Source: Bacteroidota bacterium
Lineage (GTDB): Bacteria; Bacteroidota; Bacteroidia; Bacteroidales; F082
Direction: 5' to 3'
NCBI GenBank assembly: GCA_018816765.1
Contig: JAHIUX010000031.1
Coordinates: 19,790-83,789, forward strand
Length of the DNA stretch: 64,000 nt
Shown: in pieces, positions 36,929 through 46,379 of the stretch
How positions within the stretch are numbered: the first letter of the stretch is position 1
Layout: the number at the start of each line of letters is the position of its first letter
Notes under the pieces: generated by a model
What the model was told of the DNA's origin: nothing
Databases searched by the model: none
What the model saw: the letters and a program-made list of their open reading frames with translations, nothing else
Program-made: the position numbers and the translations under genes

Positions 36929-36960
36929 CCGCCGCTGGAATCCAGCGGCGGTTTTTTTTT
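36929..36960 (+). terminator. Rho-independent terminator of the LruC gene
   Basis: A perfect ten-pair GC-rich stem (36929-36938 with 36942-36951), three-base loop, then nine Ts. Confidence 0.95.
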
Positions 36961-37041
36961 GTTATTCATGACCGTCATCACTCACCCTGCTGATCTTTGG
37001 TATTCTGTCAATCAAAGCATCATCGAAGCCACAATTTCCGC

Positions 37042-37049
37042 TAACTTTG
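37042..37049 (+). promoter_or_regulatory. priA promoter -7 element (TAACTTTG)
   Basis: TAACTTTG lies only seven bases ahead of the priA ATG at 37057. Transcription from such a box would begin at or just before the start codon, so the mRNA may be leaderless. Confidence 0.65.
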
Positions 37050-37056
37050 CCCCGTT

Positions 37057-39561
37057 ATGCCAATCCAAACTGAACGCATTACCCTGTTTGCCGACGTCAT
37101 TGTGCCCGTGCCTGTGCCCGGCTTGTTCACTTACCGTGTTCCTTATGAACTCAACAGCGAGATACAAACAGGGAAAAGGGTGGTTGTTCAGTTCGGTAAA
37201 AAAAAGGTCTATGCCGGTATCGTTCGAAGGGTTCATCAGGATGTACCAAATCTGTACGCACCAAAGTACATCCTCGGGATTCTCGACGCCCTGCCCATAG
37301 TGTATGCCTTGCAACTTGATTTCTGGGATTGGATGACTTCATATTATATGTGCCACACAGGCGAAGTGGTTCAGGCAGCCCTGCCCACAGCGCTGCGCCT
37401 GGCCAGTGAAACAAAAATTGTACTCGCCGATGGCTTTGTGCCTGATGCTGAACAGTTAAACGAAAGCGAATTCCTGGTAACCGAAGCCCTGATTGTTCAA
37501 CAAAACCTGACGATCAGTGAAGTAAGTAAAATTGTCGGCTTCCAGAAGGTCATGCCCCTGATAAAAGGACTGATCGACAGGCATATCGTCCTGCTCGAAG
37601 AAGAACTGGCTGAAAAATTCAAAGCCCGTACCGAACAATTTGTGCGCCTTTCTGAGGCGTACCACAGCGAAGATGCCTTAAAACCGCTGATGGATGATTT
37701 GTCGAAACGGGCCTTCAAACAACTTGAAATCGTGATGTCGTTTCTGGCACTGACAAGGTTTCCGGTGGTTGAGGAAGCGGAAGTGCAGAGGAAACTTTTG
37801 CTTAATAAGGCAGGAGCCAGCCATGTTCAACTCAAAAGCCTGGTCGATAAAGGTGTGTTTGTTTTGATGGATAAAGTCGTCAGCCGTTTACCCGATTTTG
37901 AGGCCGACAGCAAGCCCGAAAACATTGTGTTCAGTGATGTTCAGCAAGCGGCATACGACAGCATCAATTTAAAGTTCCTCGATAAAGATGTTGTTCTGCT
38001 GCATGGAGTGACTTCAAGTGGAAAAACAGAAATCTACATCAAACAGATCCATGAAGCCATCGAAGCAGGAAAACAGGTGCTGTATCTGTTGCCTGAAATC
38101 GCACTGACTACCCAGATCATTCAGCGCCTGAAAAAATACTTTGGTAACAAGGTTGGTGTGTATCACTCACGTTATAACCCGTTCGAGAAAGTTGAAATCT
38201 GGAACAAGGTGCTTCAGTTTGCCCATACCCGTTCATCAGACCATCAGGTCATTCTGGGTCCAAGGTCGGCTATTTTTCTGCCTTTTTCGAACCTTGGGCT
38301 GATCATCGTTGACGAGGAACATGACCAATCGTTCAAGCAATTTGAGCCTGCACCCCGCTACCATGCCCGCGATGCGGCCATCATGCTTGCGAAAATGTCA
38401 GGCGCCAAAATAATTCTCGGATCAGCCACGCCTGCAGTGGAATCCTATTTCAATGCTGAAAGTGACAAATACGGACTGGTGAAACTCACTGAACGCTTTG
38501 GCGGCATGGAACTGCCCGAAGTGAACATTGTCAACCTGAAGGAAGAAGTGAGGCGAAAAACCATCCGGTCGCACTTCAGCGAGCCGCTCCTCAATGCCAT
38601 AACCGATGCGCTGAAAAACAACGAACAGGCCATACTTTTTCAGAACCGCAGGGGATTTTCACTCAGGCTCGAATGCGACCAGTGCAACTATGTCCCACAA
38701 TGTAAGAACTGTGATGTAAGCCTGATATACCATAAGAAACAGCAGCTACTACGCTGCCATTATTGCGGATACAGCACCATAGTGCCTTCTGAGTGCCCCG
38801 ATTGCAGAAGCACCGCTATCAAAATGCACGGCTTTGGCACCGAAAAGGTGGAAGAGGAGTTGGGTCTGTTGTTGCCAAAAGCGCGTATTGCCCGGCTCGA
38901 CCTTGACACCACCCGCAGCAAATTTGCCTTCCAAACAATACTAGAGGAGTTTGAAGCAGGCAAAATTGACATTCTTGCCGGCACACAAATGGTTACCAAA
39001 GGCCTTGATTTCGGCCACGTGCGGGTTGTCGGTGTGCTGAATGCCGACAATATGTTGTCGTATCCTGATTTCAGGGCTTTCGAGCGCAGTTTTCAGCTGA
39101 TGGCTCAGGTGAGTGGTCGTGCCGGACGTAAAAATCAGCGTGGACAGGTCTTTATCCAGACATTTCAGCCCGGTCACCCTCTTCTGCAAGATGTTGTGGC
39201 TCACAGATACGAAAACATGTATACCAATCAGCTGGGCATCAGGCATCATTATCACTATCCGCCTTATTACAGGCTGATACTGATCAGGCTGAAACACCGC
39301 GACGAACAACTGTTAAACCTGGCCGCTGCAGAATTGGCCCTAACCTTAAAAAAGGAATTCCCTCGCGAGGTGCTGGGCCCGGAATACCCCATGGTTTCAC
39401 GCATTAAAAACCTGTATATTAAACAGATTATCATTAAAATTCATCGGAATGCATCTGCTGCTGCAGCCAAGTCAAAGCTTAATCTGATTACCGCTGCTTT
39501 CTTTAGCAAGCCCGCCTTTAAATCAGTGCTCATGCAAATTGATGTTGATCCTTATACTTAA
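37057..39561 (+). CDS. priA: Primosomal protein N' (replication restart helicase)
   Basis: An 834-residue DNA helicase that reloads the replisome at stalled forks. N-terminal DNA-binding domain (VIVPVPVPGLFTYRVPYEL), helicase motif I GVTSSGKTEIY near residue 316, motif II VDEEHDQSFKQ, zinc-binding cysteine pairs from CDQC through CKNC, CHYC and CPDC, motif V GTQMVTKGLDFGHV and motif VI QVSGRAGR. Longer than E. coli PriA (732) as usual for the phylum. Start fixed by the conserved N-terminus. Confidence 0.96.
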   Translation: MPIQTERITLFADVIVPVPVPGLFTYRVPYELNSEIQTGKRVVVQFGKKKVYAGIVRRVHQDVPNLYAPKYILGILDALPIVYALQLDFWDWMTSYYMCHTGEVVQAALPTALRLASETKIVLADGFVPDAEQLNESEFLVTEALIVQQNLTISEVSKIVGFQKVMPLIKGLIDRHIVLLEEELAEKFKARTEQFVRLSEAYHSEDALKPLMDDLSKRAFKQLEIVMSFLALTRFPVVEEAEVQRKLLLNKAGASHVQLKSLVDKGVFVLMDKVVSRLPDFEADSKPENIVFSDVQQAAYDSINLKFLDKDVVLLHGVTSSGKTEIYIKQIHEAIEAGKQVLYLLPEIALTTQIIQRLKKYFGNKVGVYHSRYNPFEKVEIWNKVLQFAHTRSSDHQVILGPRSAIFLPFSNLGLIIVDEEHDQSFKQFEPAPRYHARDAAIMLAKMSGAKIILGSATPAVESYFNAESDKYGLVKLTERFGGMELPEVNIVNLKEEVRRKTIRSHFSEPLLNAITDALKNNEQAILFQNRRGFSLRLECDQCNYVPQCKNCDVSLIYHKKQQLLRCHYCGYSTIVPSECPDCRSTAIKMHGFGTEKVEEELGLLLPKARIARLDLDTTRSKFAFQTILEEFEAGKIDILAGTQMVTKGLDFGHVRVVGVLNADNMLSYPDFRAFERSFQLMAQVSGRAGRKNQRGQVFIQTFQPGHPLLQDVVAHRYENMYTNQLGIRHHYHYPPYYRLILIRLKHRDEQLLNLAAAELALTLKKEFPREVLGPEYPMVSRIKNLYIKQIIIKIHRNASAAAAKSKLNLITAAFFSKPAFKSVLMQIDVDPYT

Positions 39562-39639
39562 ATTCATCTACTGCAACTTTATTGGGAATAAGCCTTACGC
39601 TATCGTTGTTTAATCAGAAATTAACTCTTAACACCGCAA

Positions 39640-42105
39640 ATGCACTCTTCACTTTTCAAGCCACTCTTCAGGACTTTCCTGCAGTTTACAATTCTGTTTT
39701 TCGTTTTCATCTCACAATCCGCCTTCGCAGAAACATCTCCTTCACCCGTCGATACTGGCATCAAGGGTAAAGTGATCGACAAAAGCAGCAGCCGTGTACT
39801 GGAATACGCCACCGTAATGATTTTTCAAAGCAGCGATTCGAGTTTTGTAACCGGTGGGATTACAGGAGCAAATGGCAGCTTCGAGATCAAGTTAAAACCT
39901 GGCCAATATGATGTGGCCGTGCAGTTTTTGGCCTATGGCACAATCAGGGTTTCCAATATAGCTGTTGAAAGGGGGCAACAACTGTTGGACCTGGGCGAGT
40001 TGACGATTGCACCTGATGCCACCAACCTCAATGAAATAGAGGTGATTGCAGAAAAAAGCCAGGTCGAGATGAGCCTTGACAAACGGGTGTTCAACGTAGG
40101 TAAAGACATCAGCTCCAAAGCCGGCAATGCCATGGAAGTGCTGCAAAATATCCCATCTGTCACCGTTGATATCGAAGGCAACATCAGCCTTAGAGGCGAT
40201 GAAGGGGTACGGGTACTCATCGATGGACGCATGTCGGGACTTGCCGGAATCAATAGCCGCGACGCCTTGCGCAGCCTGCAGGCCGACATGATCGAACGGG
40301 TCGAAATCGTCACCAACCCTTCTGTGCGCTACGACGCCTCAGGCACTTCCGGTATCATCAATATCGTGCTGCGTAAAGACAGGCGGCAAGGGTTCAACGG
40401 GTCTGTTGACGCATCAACGGGTTATCCGTTGCAAGCCGGAATAGGCCTGAGTGCGAACTATCGTAAAAACAAGTGGAATGTATTTGCCAATTATGCCCTG
40501 AATTACAATGAGCGCATCGGCTCAGGCGATCTGCTGAAAGAACTCAACACCAGCGCGTTCTACACCACCAAGCAAGCGCGTGATCGTCACCGCAATGGTT
40601 ATTCAAACACCATCCGTCTGGGTGCCGATTACAACATTAATCCACTCAACATACTCACCTTTAGTTTGATGTACAGGTATTCGGACCAGACAAATACTTC
40701 CACAATTACCTACCATGATTTTACCGACAACGTGCTGGCCGGAAATAGCGAACGTGTTGACAATGAACAGGAAACTGATCCAAACCTGGAATATGCCCTG
40801 AATTATAAAAAGCAATTTAAACGCAAGGACCAGTTGTTAACGGCGAGCCTGCAGTATTTCGACAACAGCGAAGTGGAACAATCGAAGATTACCGAAACCT
40901 TCTATCTTAGCCCGGCCCCTATCTTGCCTGAACCGTTGTACCAGAAAAGTAAAAACAATGAAGCGGAGAACAATGTGCAGCTTCAGGCTGATTATTTTCA
41001 TCCGTTTACCGGAAAAGCAAAGCTGGAAACCGGTTTGAAACTCGAATCACGGACTATCGGGAATGATTATGCCGTGAGTGAACGCGACAGCCTGGGCGAT
41101 TATGTGCCCATTGCCGAGTTTACAAACCGATTCGAGTACACCGAAAACATCCTGGCCGCATACCTGCTTTTTGGCAATGATGCCGGAAGGTACTCATACC
41201 AGGTGGGCCTAAGGACTGAATATTCCGATATCAACACATTGCTGAAAGAAACAAGTGAGTCGAACAACCAAAATTACTTCGACTTTTTTCCCAGTGCACA
41301 TTTTACATGGAAACTCACTGAAAAAGACAACCTGCAACTCAGTTACAGCCGCCGCATTCGCCGTCCCGACTTTGGTCAACTGAACCCTTTCAGGTCATAT
41401 ACTGACAACCGATATATCTGGACTGGCAATCCCGGACTAAAGCCAGTATATACTGACTCATACGAATTGGGCTATCTGAGGTATTGGGATAAGTCGAGTT
41501 TTAATACCACAGCATATTATCGATATAGTACCGATGTGTTCCAACGAATCGAAACACTCGACAGCACAGGTATTACCTATGTAAGACCGGAGAATTTTGC
41601 TTCGAGTGACGCCTATGGCCTCGAACTCATAGGCGCTGTTTTCCCCTTTAAATGGTGGTCGCTTAATGCCAACCTGAATTTCTTCAGGACCATCACCGAT
41701 GGCGAAGCCAAGGACATCGTGTATCACACCGATTACTATAGCTGGACCGGTCGCATCAACAACAGGATAACGATAAAAAAAGGCTTTGACCTGCAACTGG
41801 CAGGCAATTATCAGGCCAGCATGGATACACCTCAGGGAAAGCGGCTGCCCTCATGGTTTATTGACCTGGGTCTGAGTAAAGAGGTGCTGAAAGGCAAGGG
41901 CACACTCACCCTGAACGTGAAGGACCTGTTTGGCACACGCACCCATTCGTTCGAGACCTTTGGAGAAAACTATTACACCCGTTCTGAGTTCAGGTGGAAC
42001 GCGACCGTGGTCACCCTAAACCTCAACTACCGGATCAACCAGGCAAAAAAACGCCAGAACGAAAGGCGTGAACAGATGGAAGACAGTGGAGGAATGGAAT
42101 TCTGA
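39640..42105 (+). CDS. Outer-membrane beta-barrel protein, TonB-dependent receptor-like
   Basis: An 821-residue outer-membrane protein. Signal peptide (residues 1-30, ending SAFA), then a carboxypeptidase-D regulatory-like domain (GIKGKVIDKSSSRVLEYATVM), a plug domain (NAMEVLQNIPSVTVDIEGNI to YDASGTSGIINIVLRK) and a large C-terminal barrel with alternating aromatic strands. The layout is that of the outer-membrane beta-barrel family (OMP_b-brl_3) related to TonB receptors. No adjacent SusD-like gene, so it is not a classic SusC/SusD pair; the ligand is unknown. Starts 78 bases after priA. Confidence 0.9.
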   Translation: MHSSLFKPLFRTFLQFTILFFVFISQSAFAETSPSPVDTGIKGKVIDKSSSRVLEYATVMIFQSSDSSFVTGGITGANGSFEIKLKPGQYDVAVQFLAYGTIRVSNIAVERGQQLLDLGELTIAPDATNLNEIEVIAEKSQVEMSLDKRVFNVGKDISSKAGNAMEVLQNIPSVTVDIEGNISLRGDEGVRVLIDGRMSGLAGINSRDALRSLQADMIERVEIVTNPSVRYDASGTSGIINIVLRKDRRQGFNGSVDASTGYPLQAGIGLSANYRKNKWNVFANYALNYNERIGSGDLLKELNTSAFYTTKQARDRHRNGYSNTIRLGADYNINPLNILTFSLMYRYSDQTNTSTITYHDFTDNVLAGNSERVDNEQETDPNLEYALNYKKQFKRKDQLLTASLQYFDNSEVEQSKITETFYLSPAPILPEPLYQKSKNNEAENNVQLQADYFHPFTGKAKLETGLKLESRTIGNDYAVSERDSLGDYVPIAEFTNRFEYTENILAAYLLFGNDAGRYSYQVGLRTEYSDINTLLKETSESNNQNYFDFFPSAHFTWKLTEKDNLQLSYSRRIRRPDFGQLNPFRSYTDNRYIWTGNPGLKPVYTDSYELGYLRYWDKSSFNTTAYYRYSTDVFQRIETLDSTGITYVRPENFASSDAYGLELIGAVFPFKWWSLNANLNFFRTITDGEAKDIVYHTDYYSWTGRINNRITIKKGFDLQLAGNYQASMDTPQGKRLPSWFIDLGLSKEVLKGKGTLTLNVKDLFGTRTHSFETFGENYYTRSEFRWNATVVTLNLNYRINQAKKRQNERREQMEDSGGMEF

Positions 42106-42127
42106 TCCGCTAAGCTGGTCCGTTGGA

Positions 42128-42814
42128 TTACTTGATGGTGTCGTTTTCTGTAAAAATGGCATCCGCTATCTGCCGGTTGATGATAAAGTTGCTGTAGCGC
42201 AATGTCACATTACCCGATGAACGTTTACCAGCCTTCTTTTTGTCGACCTTCAGGCTCCCGATGAATTTCATGGGAATATCAATCTGACCAATTTCAAAAT
42301 GCACCCTCGTGCTGACGGGAAGATCAAAACTGAGGTTGCCATATTCAAAATACAAGCTGTAGTTTCCCTGTCCCTTGGTAGTTACATCGAGCCTGTTAAC
42401 CCTTGAACGCATTTTATCGATCCAGGCCGTGACCAGGGCAAAATCAGCGTCTTCACCCAAAGGCACAATTTTCACAATGTGGTTCAGTGAATCAGCGCCT
42501 GCATATATGGCAGCATGCTCCGAAGACAGCATCTCATTAAAGGTGAAATTCAATCCCTTTTTTGGCACCAGCACGAAGCCCGTCGCCCTGAATTTGAACT
42601 TGTCGGGGGCCTTGTAAAAAACCCTTCCCTTTTTAACCGGTATGCGGATAAAGTCAACGTCAACCTGAATGTCTACATCAGCTTCAAAACTCTGCACAGC
42701 CTTGCTGTTTTCGAGCAGCTTTCCGATGAGTGAAGAGGCATCAACCTGGCCAAAAGCCGTATGGGAACCGACGGACATGAGTCCAATGAACAACAGGATA
42801 CTAAGGGTCTTCAT
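42128..42814 (-). CDS. LolA-like periplasmic lipoprotein-carrier family protein
   Basis: A 228-residue exported protein with signal peptide (residues 1-22, ending TAFG). The segment KAVQSFEADVDIQVDVDF, GRVFYKAPDKFKF and the later beta strands resemble the half-barrel LolA/outer-membrane lipoprotein sorting fold. Its ATG shares one base with the TAA of the upstream ABC permease gene (TAATG), so it is translationally coupled to the exporter and may receive its cargo. LolA proper is usually encoded elsewhere; I would not name it lolA. Confidence 0.65.
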   Translation of the reverse strand: MKTLSILLFIGLMSVGSHTAFGQVDASSLIGKLLENSKAVQSFEADVDIQVDVDFIRIPVKKGRVFYKAPDKFKFRATGFVLVPKKGLNFTFNEMLSSEHAAIYAGADSLNHIVKIVPLGEDADFALVTAWIDKMRSRVNRLDVTTKGQGNYSLYFEYGNLSFDLPVSTRVHFEIGQIDIPMKFIGSLKVDKKKAGKRSSGNVTLRYSNFIINRQIADAIFTENDTIK

Positions 42815-43650
42815 TACGAGGTGATGTCTTTTTTTACAAACATAATCAGTGAAGCCAGGTAGAAAACACTGATGTGAACGACTAACACGAACAGCGAAAC
42901 AGCTACCTGATCAAGATCAACCGGATCGGCAAAAAACAATTGCCAGCCGTTGAGGTAAGAGGTGAACAAGAAGGGCTTGACGGATTCAAAAATCCCGATG
43001 CTGAAGTTGGAAATGATGGTGAACAAAATCAACAGGGCCATGCTCGAAATCACCGGACCAAGGGAGTTTGAAGCCTTGACCGAAAACAGAAACGCCAGTG
43101 CAGCTACAACCCACATGCTGATGATTCCATAGCCAAAGGCGGCCAGAAACCGCCACAGCACATCCTGTTCGCTGAAAATGTTAATGGTGTCCATCAGCAC
43201 GATCAGGTCGCCCGACTCAAAAAACAGGCGTCCGAAACCCAGGCTCATGCCCATCAGTAACAGCACCAGCAAAGCCGCATACACCTGCATGGTGATAAAC
43301 TTGGCGGCAAGCAGTTTAGCGCGGCTCACAGGTCGGGTAAGGAGCAGCCTGAAGGTTCCCCTGCCGGCTTCGCCCGACACCATATCGCCGGCAACAATGG
43401 CCACAAGTATCGGTATGTGTATCCACAAGCTGTTCAGGATAATGTAGGTAACCGTATAAATATTGATCAGCTTGCCCTCAAGAAGAAACACCTCTGAGAG
43501 GCTTTTAATTAAAAAATCGAGCAACTTCTGCCCTTCGGCAAACATGCCGATTTCGATCACAAGCACAATCAGAAAGATGGCTACAAATCCGATATAGGAA
43601 AGGCCCCTGCTGTATAATTTCAGCATTTCGATGCGGATCAGCTTTATCAT
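42814..43650 (-). CDS. ABC-2 type transporter permease
   Basis: A 278-residue membrane protein with six helices, including GEAGRGTFRLLLTRPVSRAKLLAAKF between helices 2 and 3, a typical ABC-2 permease block. It forms an exporter with the ATPase encoded 2 bases upstream and shares the TAATG junction with the LolA-like gene. Substrate unknown. Confidence 0.9.
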   Translation of the reverse strand: MIKLIRIEMLKLYSRGLSYIGFVAIFLIVLVIEIGMFAEGQKLLDFLIKSLSEVFLLEGKLINIYTVTYIILNSLWIHIPILVAIVAGDMVSGEAGRGTFRLLLTRPVSRAKLLAAKFITMQVYAALLVLLLMGMSLGFGRLFFESGDLIVLMDTINIFSEQDVLWRFLAAFGYGIISMWVVAALAFLFSVKASNSLGPVISSMALLILFTIISNFSIGIFESVKPFLFTSYLNGWQLFFADPVDLDQVAVSLFVLVVHISVFYLASLIMFVKKDITS

Positions 43651-43652
43651 CT

Positions 43653-44561
43653 TCAGGTGATCTGTAAAAAATAGTCTTCCAGGCTGTTCAGCGATTGCAG
43701 CTGCCTGACTCCAATGCCGTGATTCACCAGCGTGCTGTTGATGGCAGGAATTGTCATGGCTTCCACATCTGCATGAATTTCGTTCAACCTGTTCGTCTCA
43801 AAAACAACTTCGGGGAAAGCGCTGTTCAGCAGCTGAAGTGCCCTGGCTGCCTCATCGACAACAAGGATAAGTTTCTGACGACCCGACGAGAGCAGCACTT
43901 TCACCTCGCCCTCGACCACCACCTTGCCTTTGTTGATGACCACCATCCGGTTCGCGATCAATTCCATTTCGCGCAGGATATGGCTTGAGATGATGAGGGT
44001 TTTACCAAAGCATCCGTTCAGCAACAAAATAAGTTCCCTGATGTCCTTTATCCCTTGCGGATCAAGTCCGTTGACTGGTTCATCGAGGATAATCAGCTCA
44101 GGCTCATGGATTAGCGTCTGTGCGATGCCAAGCCTTTGTTTCATCCCATGGCTGAAGGTGCCCACCTTGCTATGGGCCCTTGAGGCAAGACCAACGATGT
44201 CAAGCTTTTCCATGATGAGATGGCTGTCGGCTCTCACACCGGAATAACTTGCCAGCAACGCCAGGTTTTTAAAGGCTGACAGATAATGATAAAAATCGGG
44301 TCGTTCGATGAGTGCCCCTACTTTTCCAAGAATGAATTTTCTATCAGTGGCAAGTGATTTGCCAAATAAACGGATGTCGCCTTTATCGGGTTTGATCAAA
44401 CCGAGCAGCATCCTGATGGTGGTGCTTTTTCCTGAACCATTGGGCCCCAGAAAGCCATAGATATCTCCTTTTTCAACCCTCAGGTTGATGCCATCGACAG
44501 CTTGTTGTCGGCCAAAATGCTTTATAAGGCCTGAAGCCAGCACAATGGGATCTTCGGTCAT
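43653..44561 (-). CDS. ABC transporter ATP-binding protein
   Basis: A 302-residue ATPase of the ABC-2/NatA-like type. Walker A is GPNGSGKSTT, the signature motif is FSHGMKQRLG (LSGGQ-like), Walker B is LIILDEPVNGLDP and the switch histidine is in ISSH. A C-terminal extension of some 80 residues follows the ATPase core, common in this family. First gene of the three-gene exporter operon. Confidence 0.93.
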   Translation of the reverse strand: MTEDPIVLASGLIKHFGRQQAVDGINLRVEKGDIYGFLGPNGSGKSTTIRMLLGLIKPDKGDIRLFGKSLATDRKFILGKVGALIERPDFYHYLSAFKNLALLASYSGVRADSHLIMEKLDIVGLASRAHSKVGTFSHGMKQRLGIAQTLIHEPELIILDEPVNGLDPQGIKDIRELILLLNGCFGKTLIISSHILREMELIANRMVVINKGKVVVEGEVKVLLSSGRQKLILVVDEAARALQLLNSAFPEVVFETNRLNEIHADVEAMTIPAINSTLVNHGIGVRQLQSLNSLEDYFLQIT

Positions 44562-44945
44562 GGAATTATCTGAGCCTGCTAATCAGACCAAAAGTATGTC
44601 TTTTAAAGTTACGGTCAATCATTACAGGCAGAAAATGCCGGCCTGCTGCGAAAGGAAGGAGGTGAAAATTGCGTATTTCAGGAAGGTGAAAATGATACCT
44701 GACCTGCACTACGGCGCGCTTCGATTCGCCTTTGATGGGACTAAAAATTCGTTGCCAGAAATGACTTAGTGTCTTCATATTGGGCTGTATTTTGTTTTGC
44801 AATGATTTTCTGTTTGCAATGATTTATCAACGTCAGCCAATGCGCAAATGTTCAATGCGTGCAGCGGCTTTTGCAAAAAAAATGCTGACAATAAGAAGGA
44901 TTTCCGGCATCAGCTGATGCTGCTGTCTAAAAACGGGATTCAGTC
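44562..44945. other. Intergenic region, palindrome only
   Basis: About 380 bases between two minus-strand genes. Short frames on both strands (for example 44566-44802, minus) have no recognised similarity and overlap one another antisense. The only structure I see is a perfect 14-base palindrome, GCATCAGCTGATGC, at 44907-44920, just past the end of the FtsB/DivIC-like gene; it lacks a T-run, so I do not call it a terminator. Confidence 0.4.
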
Positions 44946-45251
44946 TCAGGGCTTGTTCTGTTTTTCCTTGACAACGAGGTAAATATCCTCGTTATCACGC
45001 TTCATCAGGTATTTTTCCCGGGCAAATTTCTCGAGCAGTGCCGTGTCGGTCGACATGGCTTCGCTGAATTTTTTATTTTGTTCAATTTCACGGTTGAAGA
45101 ATGACTTCTGTTGCTCGAGGCGGGTAAGCGACTCATGCAAACGCTGTTGGTTGTGAAATTTATTCTGGTCAAAAAACACCATCCAAACCACAAAAACCAG
45201 TATGGTATAGAAATACTTATTGTGAAACAACCGTAGCAAAAAGGCTTTCAT
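44946..45251 (-). CDS. FtsB/DivIC-like septum formation initiator
   Basis: A 101-residue bitopic membrane protein: a short cytosolic segment, one helix (residues 13-30, FYTILVFVVWMVFF) and a coiled coil (RLHESLTRLEQQKSFFNREIEQNKKF) followed by KFAREKYLMKRDNEDIYLV. This is the FtsB/DivIC divisome build, which joins FtsL and FtsQ in the periplasm. I start at 45251; an upstream frame (to 45290) only adds residues from the promoter region. A -7 box TATCTTTG lies 13 bases upstream of the start. Confidence 0.88.
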   Translation of the reverse strand: MKAFLLRLFHNKYFYTILVFVVWMVFFDQNKFHNQQRLHESLTRLEQQKSFFNREIEQNKKFSEAMSTDTALLEKFAREKYLMKRDNEDIYLVVKEKQNKP

Positions 45252-45264
45252 AAGGTGATTTGTG

Positions 45265-45272
45265 CAAAGATA
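45265..45272 (-). promoter_or_regulatory. Promoter -7 element (TATCTTTG) of the FtsB/DivIC-like gene
   Basis: On the minus strand TATCTTTG lies 13 bases before the ATG at 45251, giving a very short leader and supporting the chosen start. Confidence 0.6.
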
Positions 45273-45351
45273 CATGCAATTGGCAAGCATGCCTTTCGGG
45301 CAAAAGAAATATTTATCCGCTGCCCGCTGTTCATATTTTTACAAAACTAAG

Positions 45352-46290
45352 CTAATGAATATCAACACCACGCTGCATGAATATCAGGTGGCGCAGGGTT
45401 TTAAAAATCTCGCCCATATATTCTTTTATCGCCCTGACGCTGCCTGGCAACACATACAGCAGGCTTTCGTCCATCACACCGGCAACGCCCCTGCTCAATA
45501 GTGCATTGGGTTTTTCGGCACCAAATTTCAGCCTGATGCTTTCCATGATGCCGGGAATTTCCTTGTCGATCAGTGTCATGGCGACTTCGGGCGTGATGTC
45601 GCGCGGACCGATGCCTGTCCCTCCGGTGGTGAATACCATGTCATATTTCTCTTCCTTGGCTTTGCGCAGAATGAAACGGAGGCTGTCGGGATCGTCGGCA
45701 ATGATTTTGCGCTCAATCTTATGGTGCCAGCGGTTATCTGCAAAGAACGTTTCGAGCTGGCTTACGATCTCAGGTCCGCTTAGGTCTTCGTATTCGCCAC
45801 GGCTTGCCCTGTCGCTCAGGGTAAGCACTAGCACCCTGAACACTTTGGGCTGGTAGATTACTTTCGCTCCCGGCTTAATTTTTCCTTCCTTGATTACTCG
45901 TGCAAAAATTCCTTCGACAGGCATGACACAATTGCCGACTTCCTTGAAAATGGCACAGTTCGATCCATGGCATTGTTTGCCAATCTGCGTGATTTCAAGT
46001 TCAACCTTGCCGATAATCAGCTTGTCGAAGGGAGCCGTTTCGTATAACACTATGCCCTGGGTGGTAATGTTTTCGGCAAATTCTCCAGGTTTCACGCTCC
46101 GTTTGGCATCACCTTCGAACTTGGCAATACTCTCCATTCCAAGCAAGCTAACCTGCCTGTGCCAGCTTCCGGCATGTGCATCACCCACTACGCCTTTGCT
46201 GTTGCATTCAATTTCGCTAACTGCTGTCTTGATGGTGCCTTTATTCTCAGAAACATTAACTGAAAGCACTGTAATTGTTGAATTTGCCAT
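45352..46290 (-). CDS. MOSC-MogA fusion, molybdenum cofactor biosynthesis
   Basis: A 312-residue two-domain protein. Residues 1-150 are a MOSC domain (GVVGDAHAGSWHRQVSLL, then the cysteine-bearing IGKQCHGSNCAIFKEVGNCV). Residues 152-312 are a MogA/MoaB molybdopterin adenylyltransferase domain (LTLSDRASRGEYEDLSGP, TTGGTGIGPRDITPEV, RGVAGVMDESLLYVLPGS). MogA adenylates molybdopterin before metal insertion by MoeA. The MOSC part probably handles a sulphur or Moco-related step. It stands apart from moaC-moaA-moeA, about 4 kb away, but in the same pathway. Confidence 0.9.
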   Translation of the reverse strand: MANSTITVLSVNVSENKGTIKTAVSEIECNSKGVVGDAHAGSWHRQVSLLGMESIAKFEGDAKRSVKPGEFAENITTQGIVLYETAPFDKLIIGKVELEITQIGKQCHGSNCAIFKEVGNCVMPVEGIFARVIKEGKIKPGAKVIYQPKVFRVLVLTLSDRASRGEYEDLSGPEIVSQLETFFADNRWHHKIERKIIADDPDSLRFILRKAKEEKYDMVFTTGGTGIGPRDITPEVAMTLIDKEIPGIMESIRLKFGAEKPNALLSRGVAGVMDESLLYVLPGSVRAIKEYMGEIFKTLRHLIFMQRGVDIH

Positions 46291-46379
46291 ACCCCTTAAT
46301 TATTGCATTGTTGATTAGGCGAAAATAGTAAATTTACGTCCCATTTATGCAAAATAATTGATCAAAGTCCTTTAAAAAA

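Noticed and set aside
44907..44920. Palindrome GCATCAGCTGATGC
   Set aside because: No loop or T-run, and not next to a start; chance or a weak site, so noted only under the intergenic entry.
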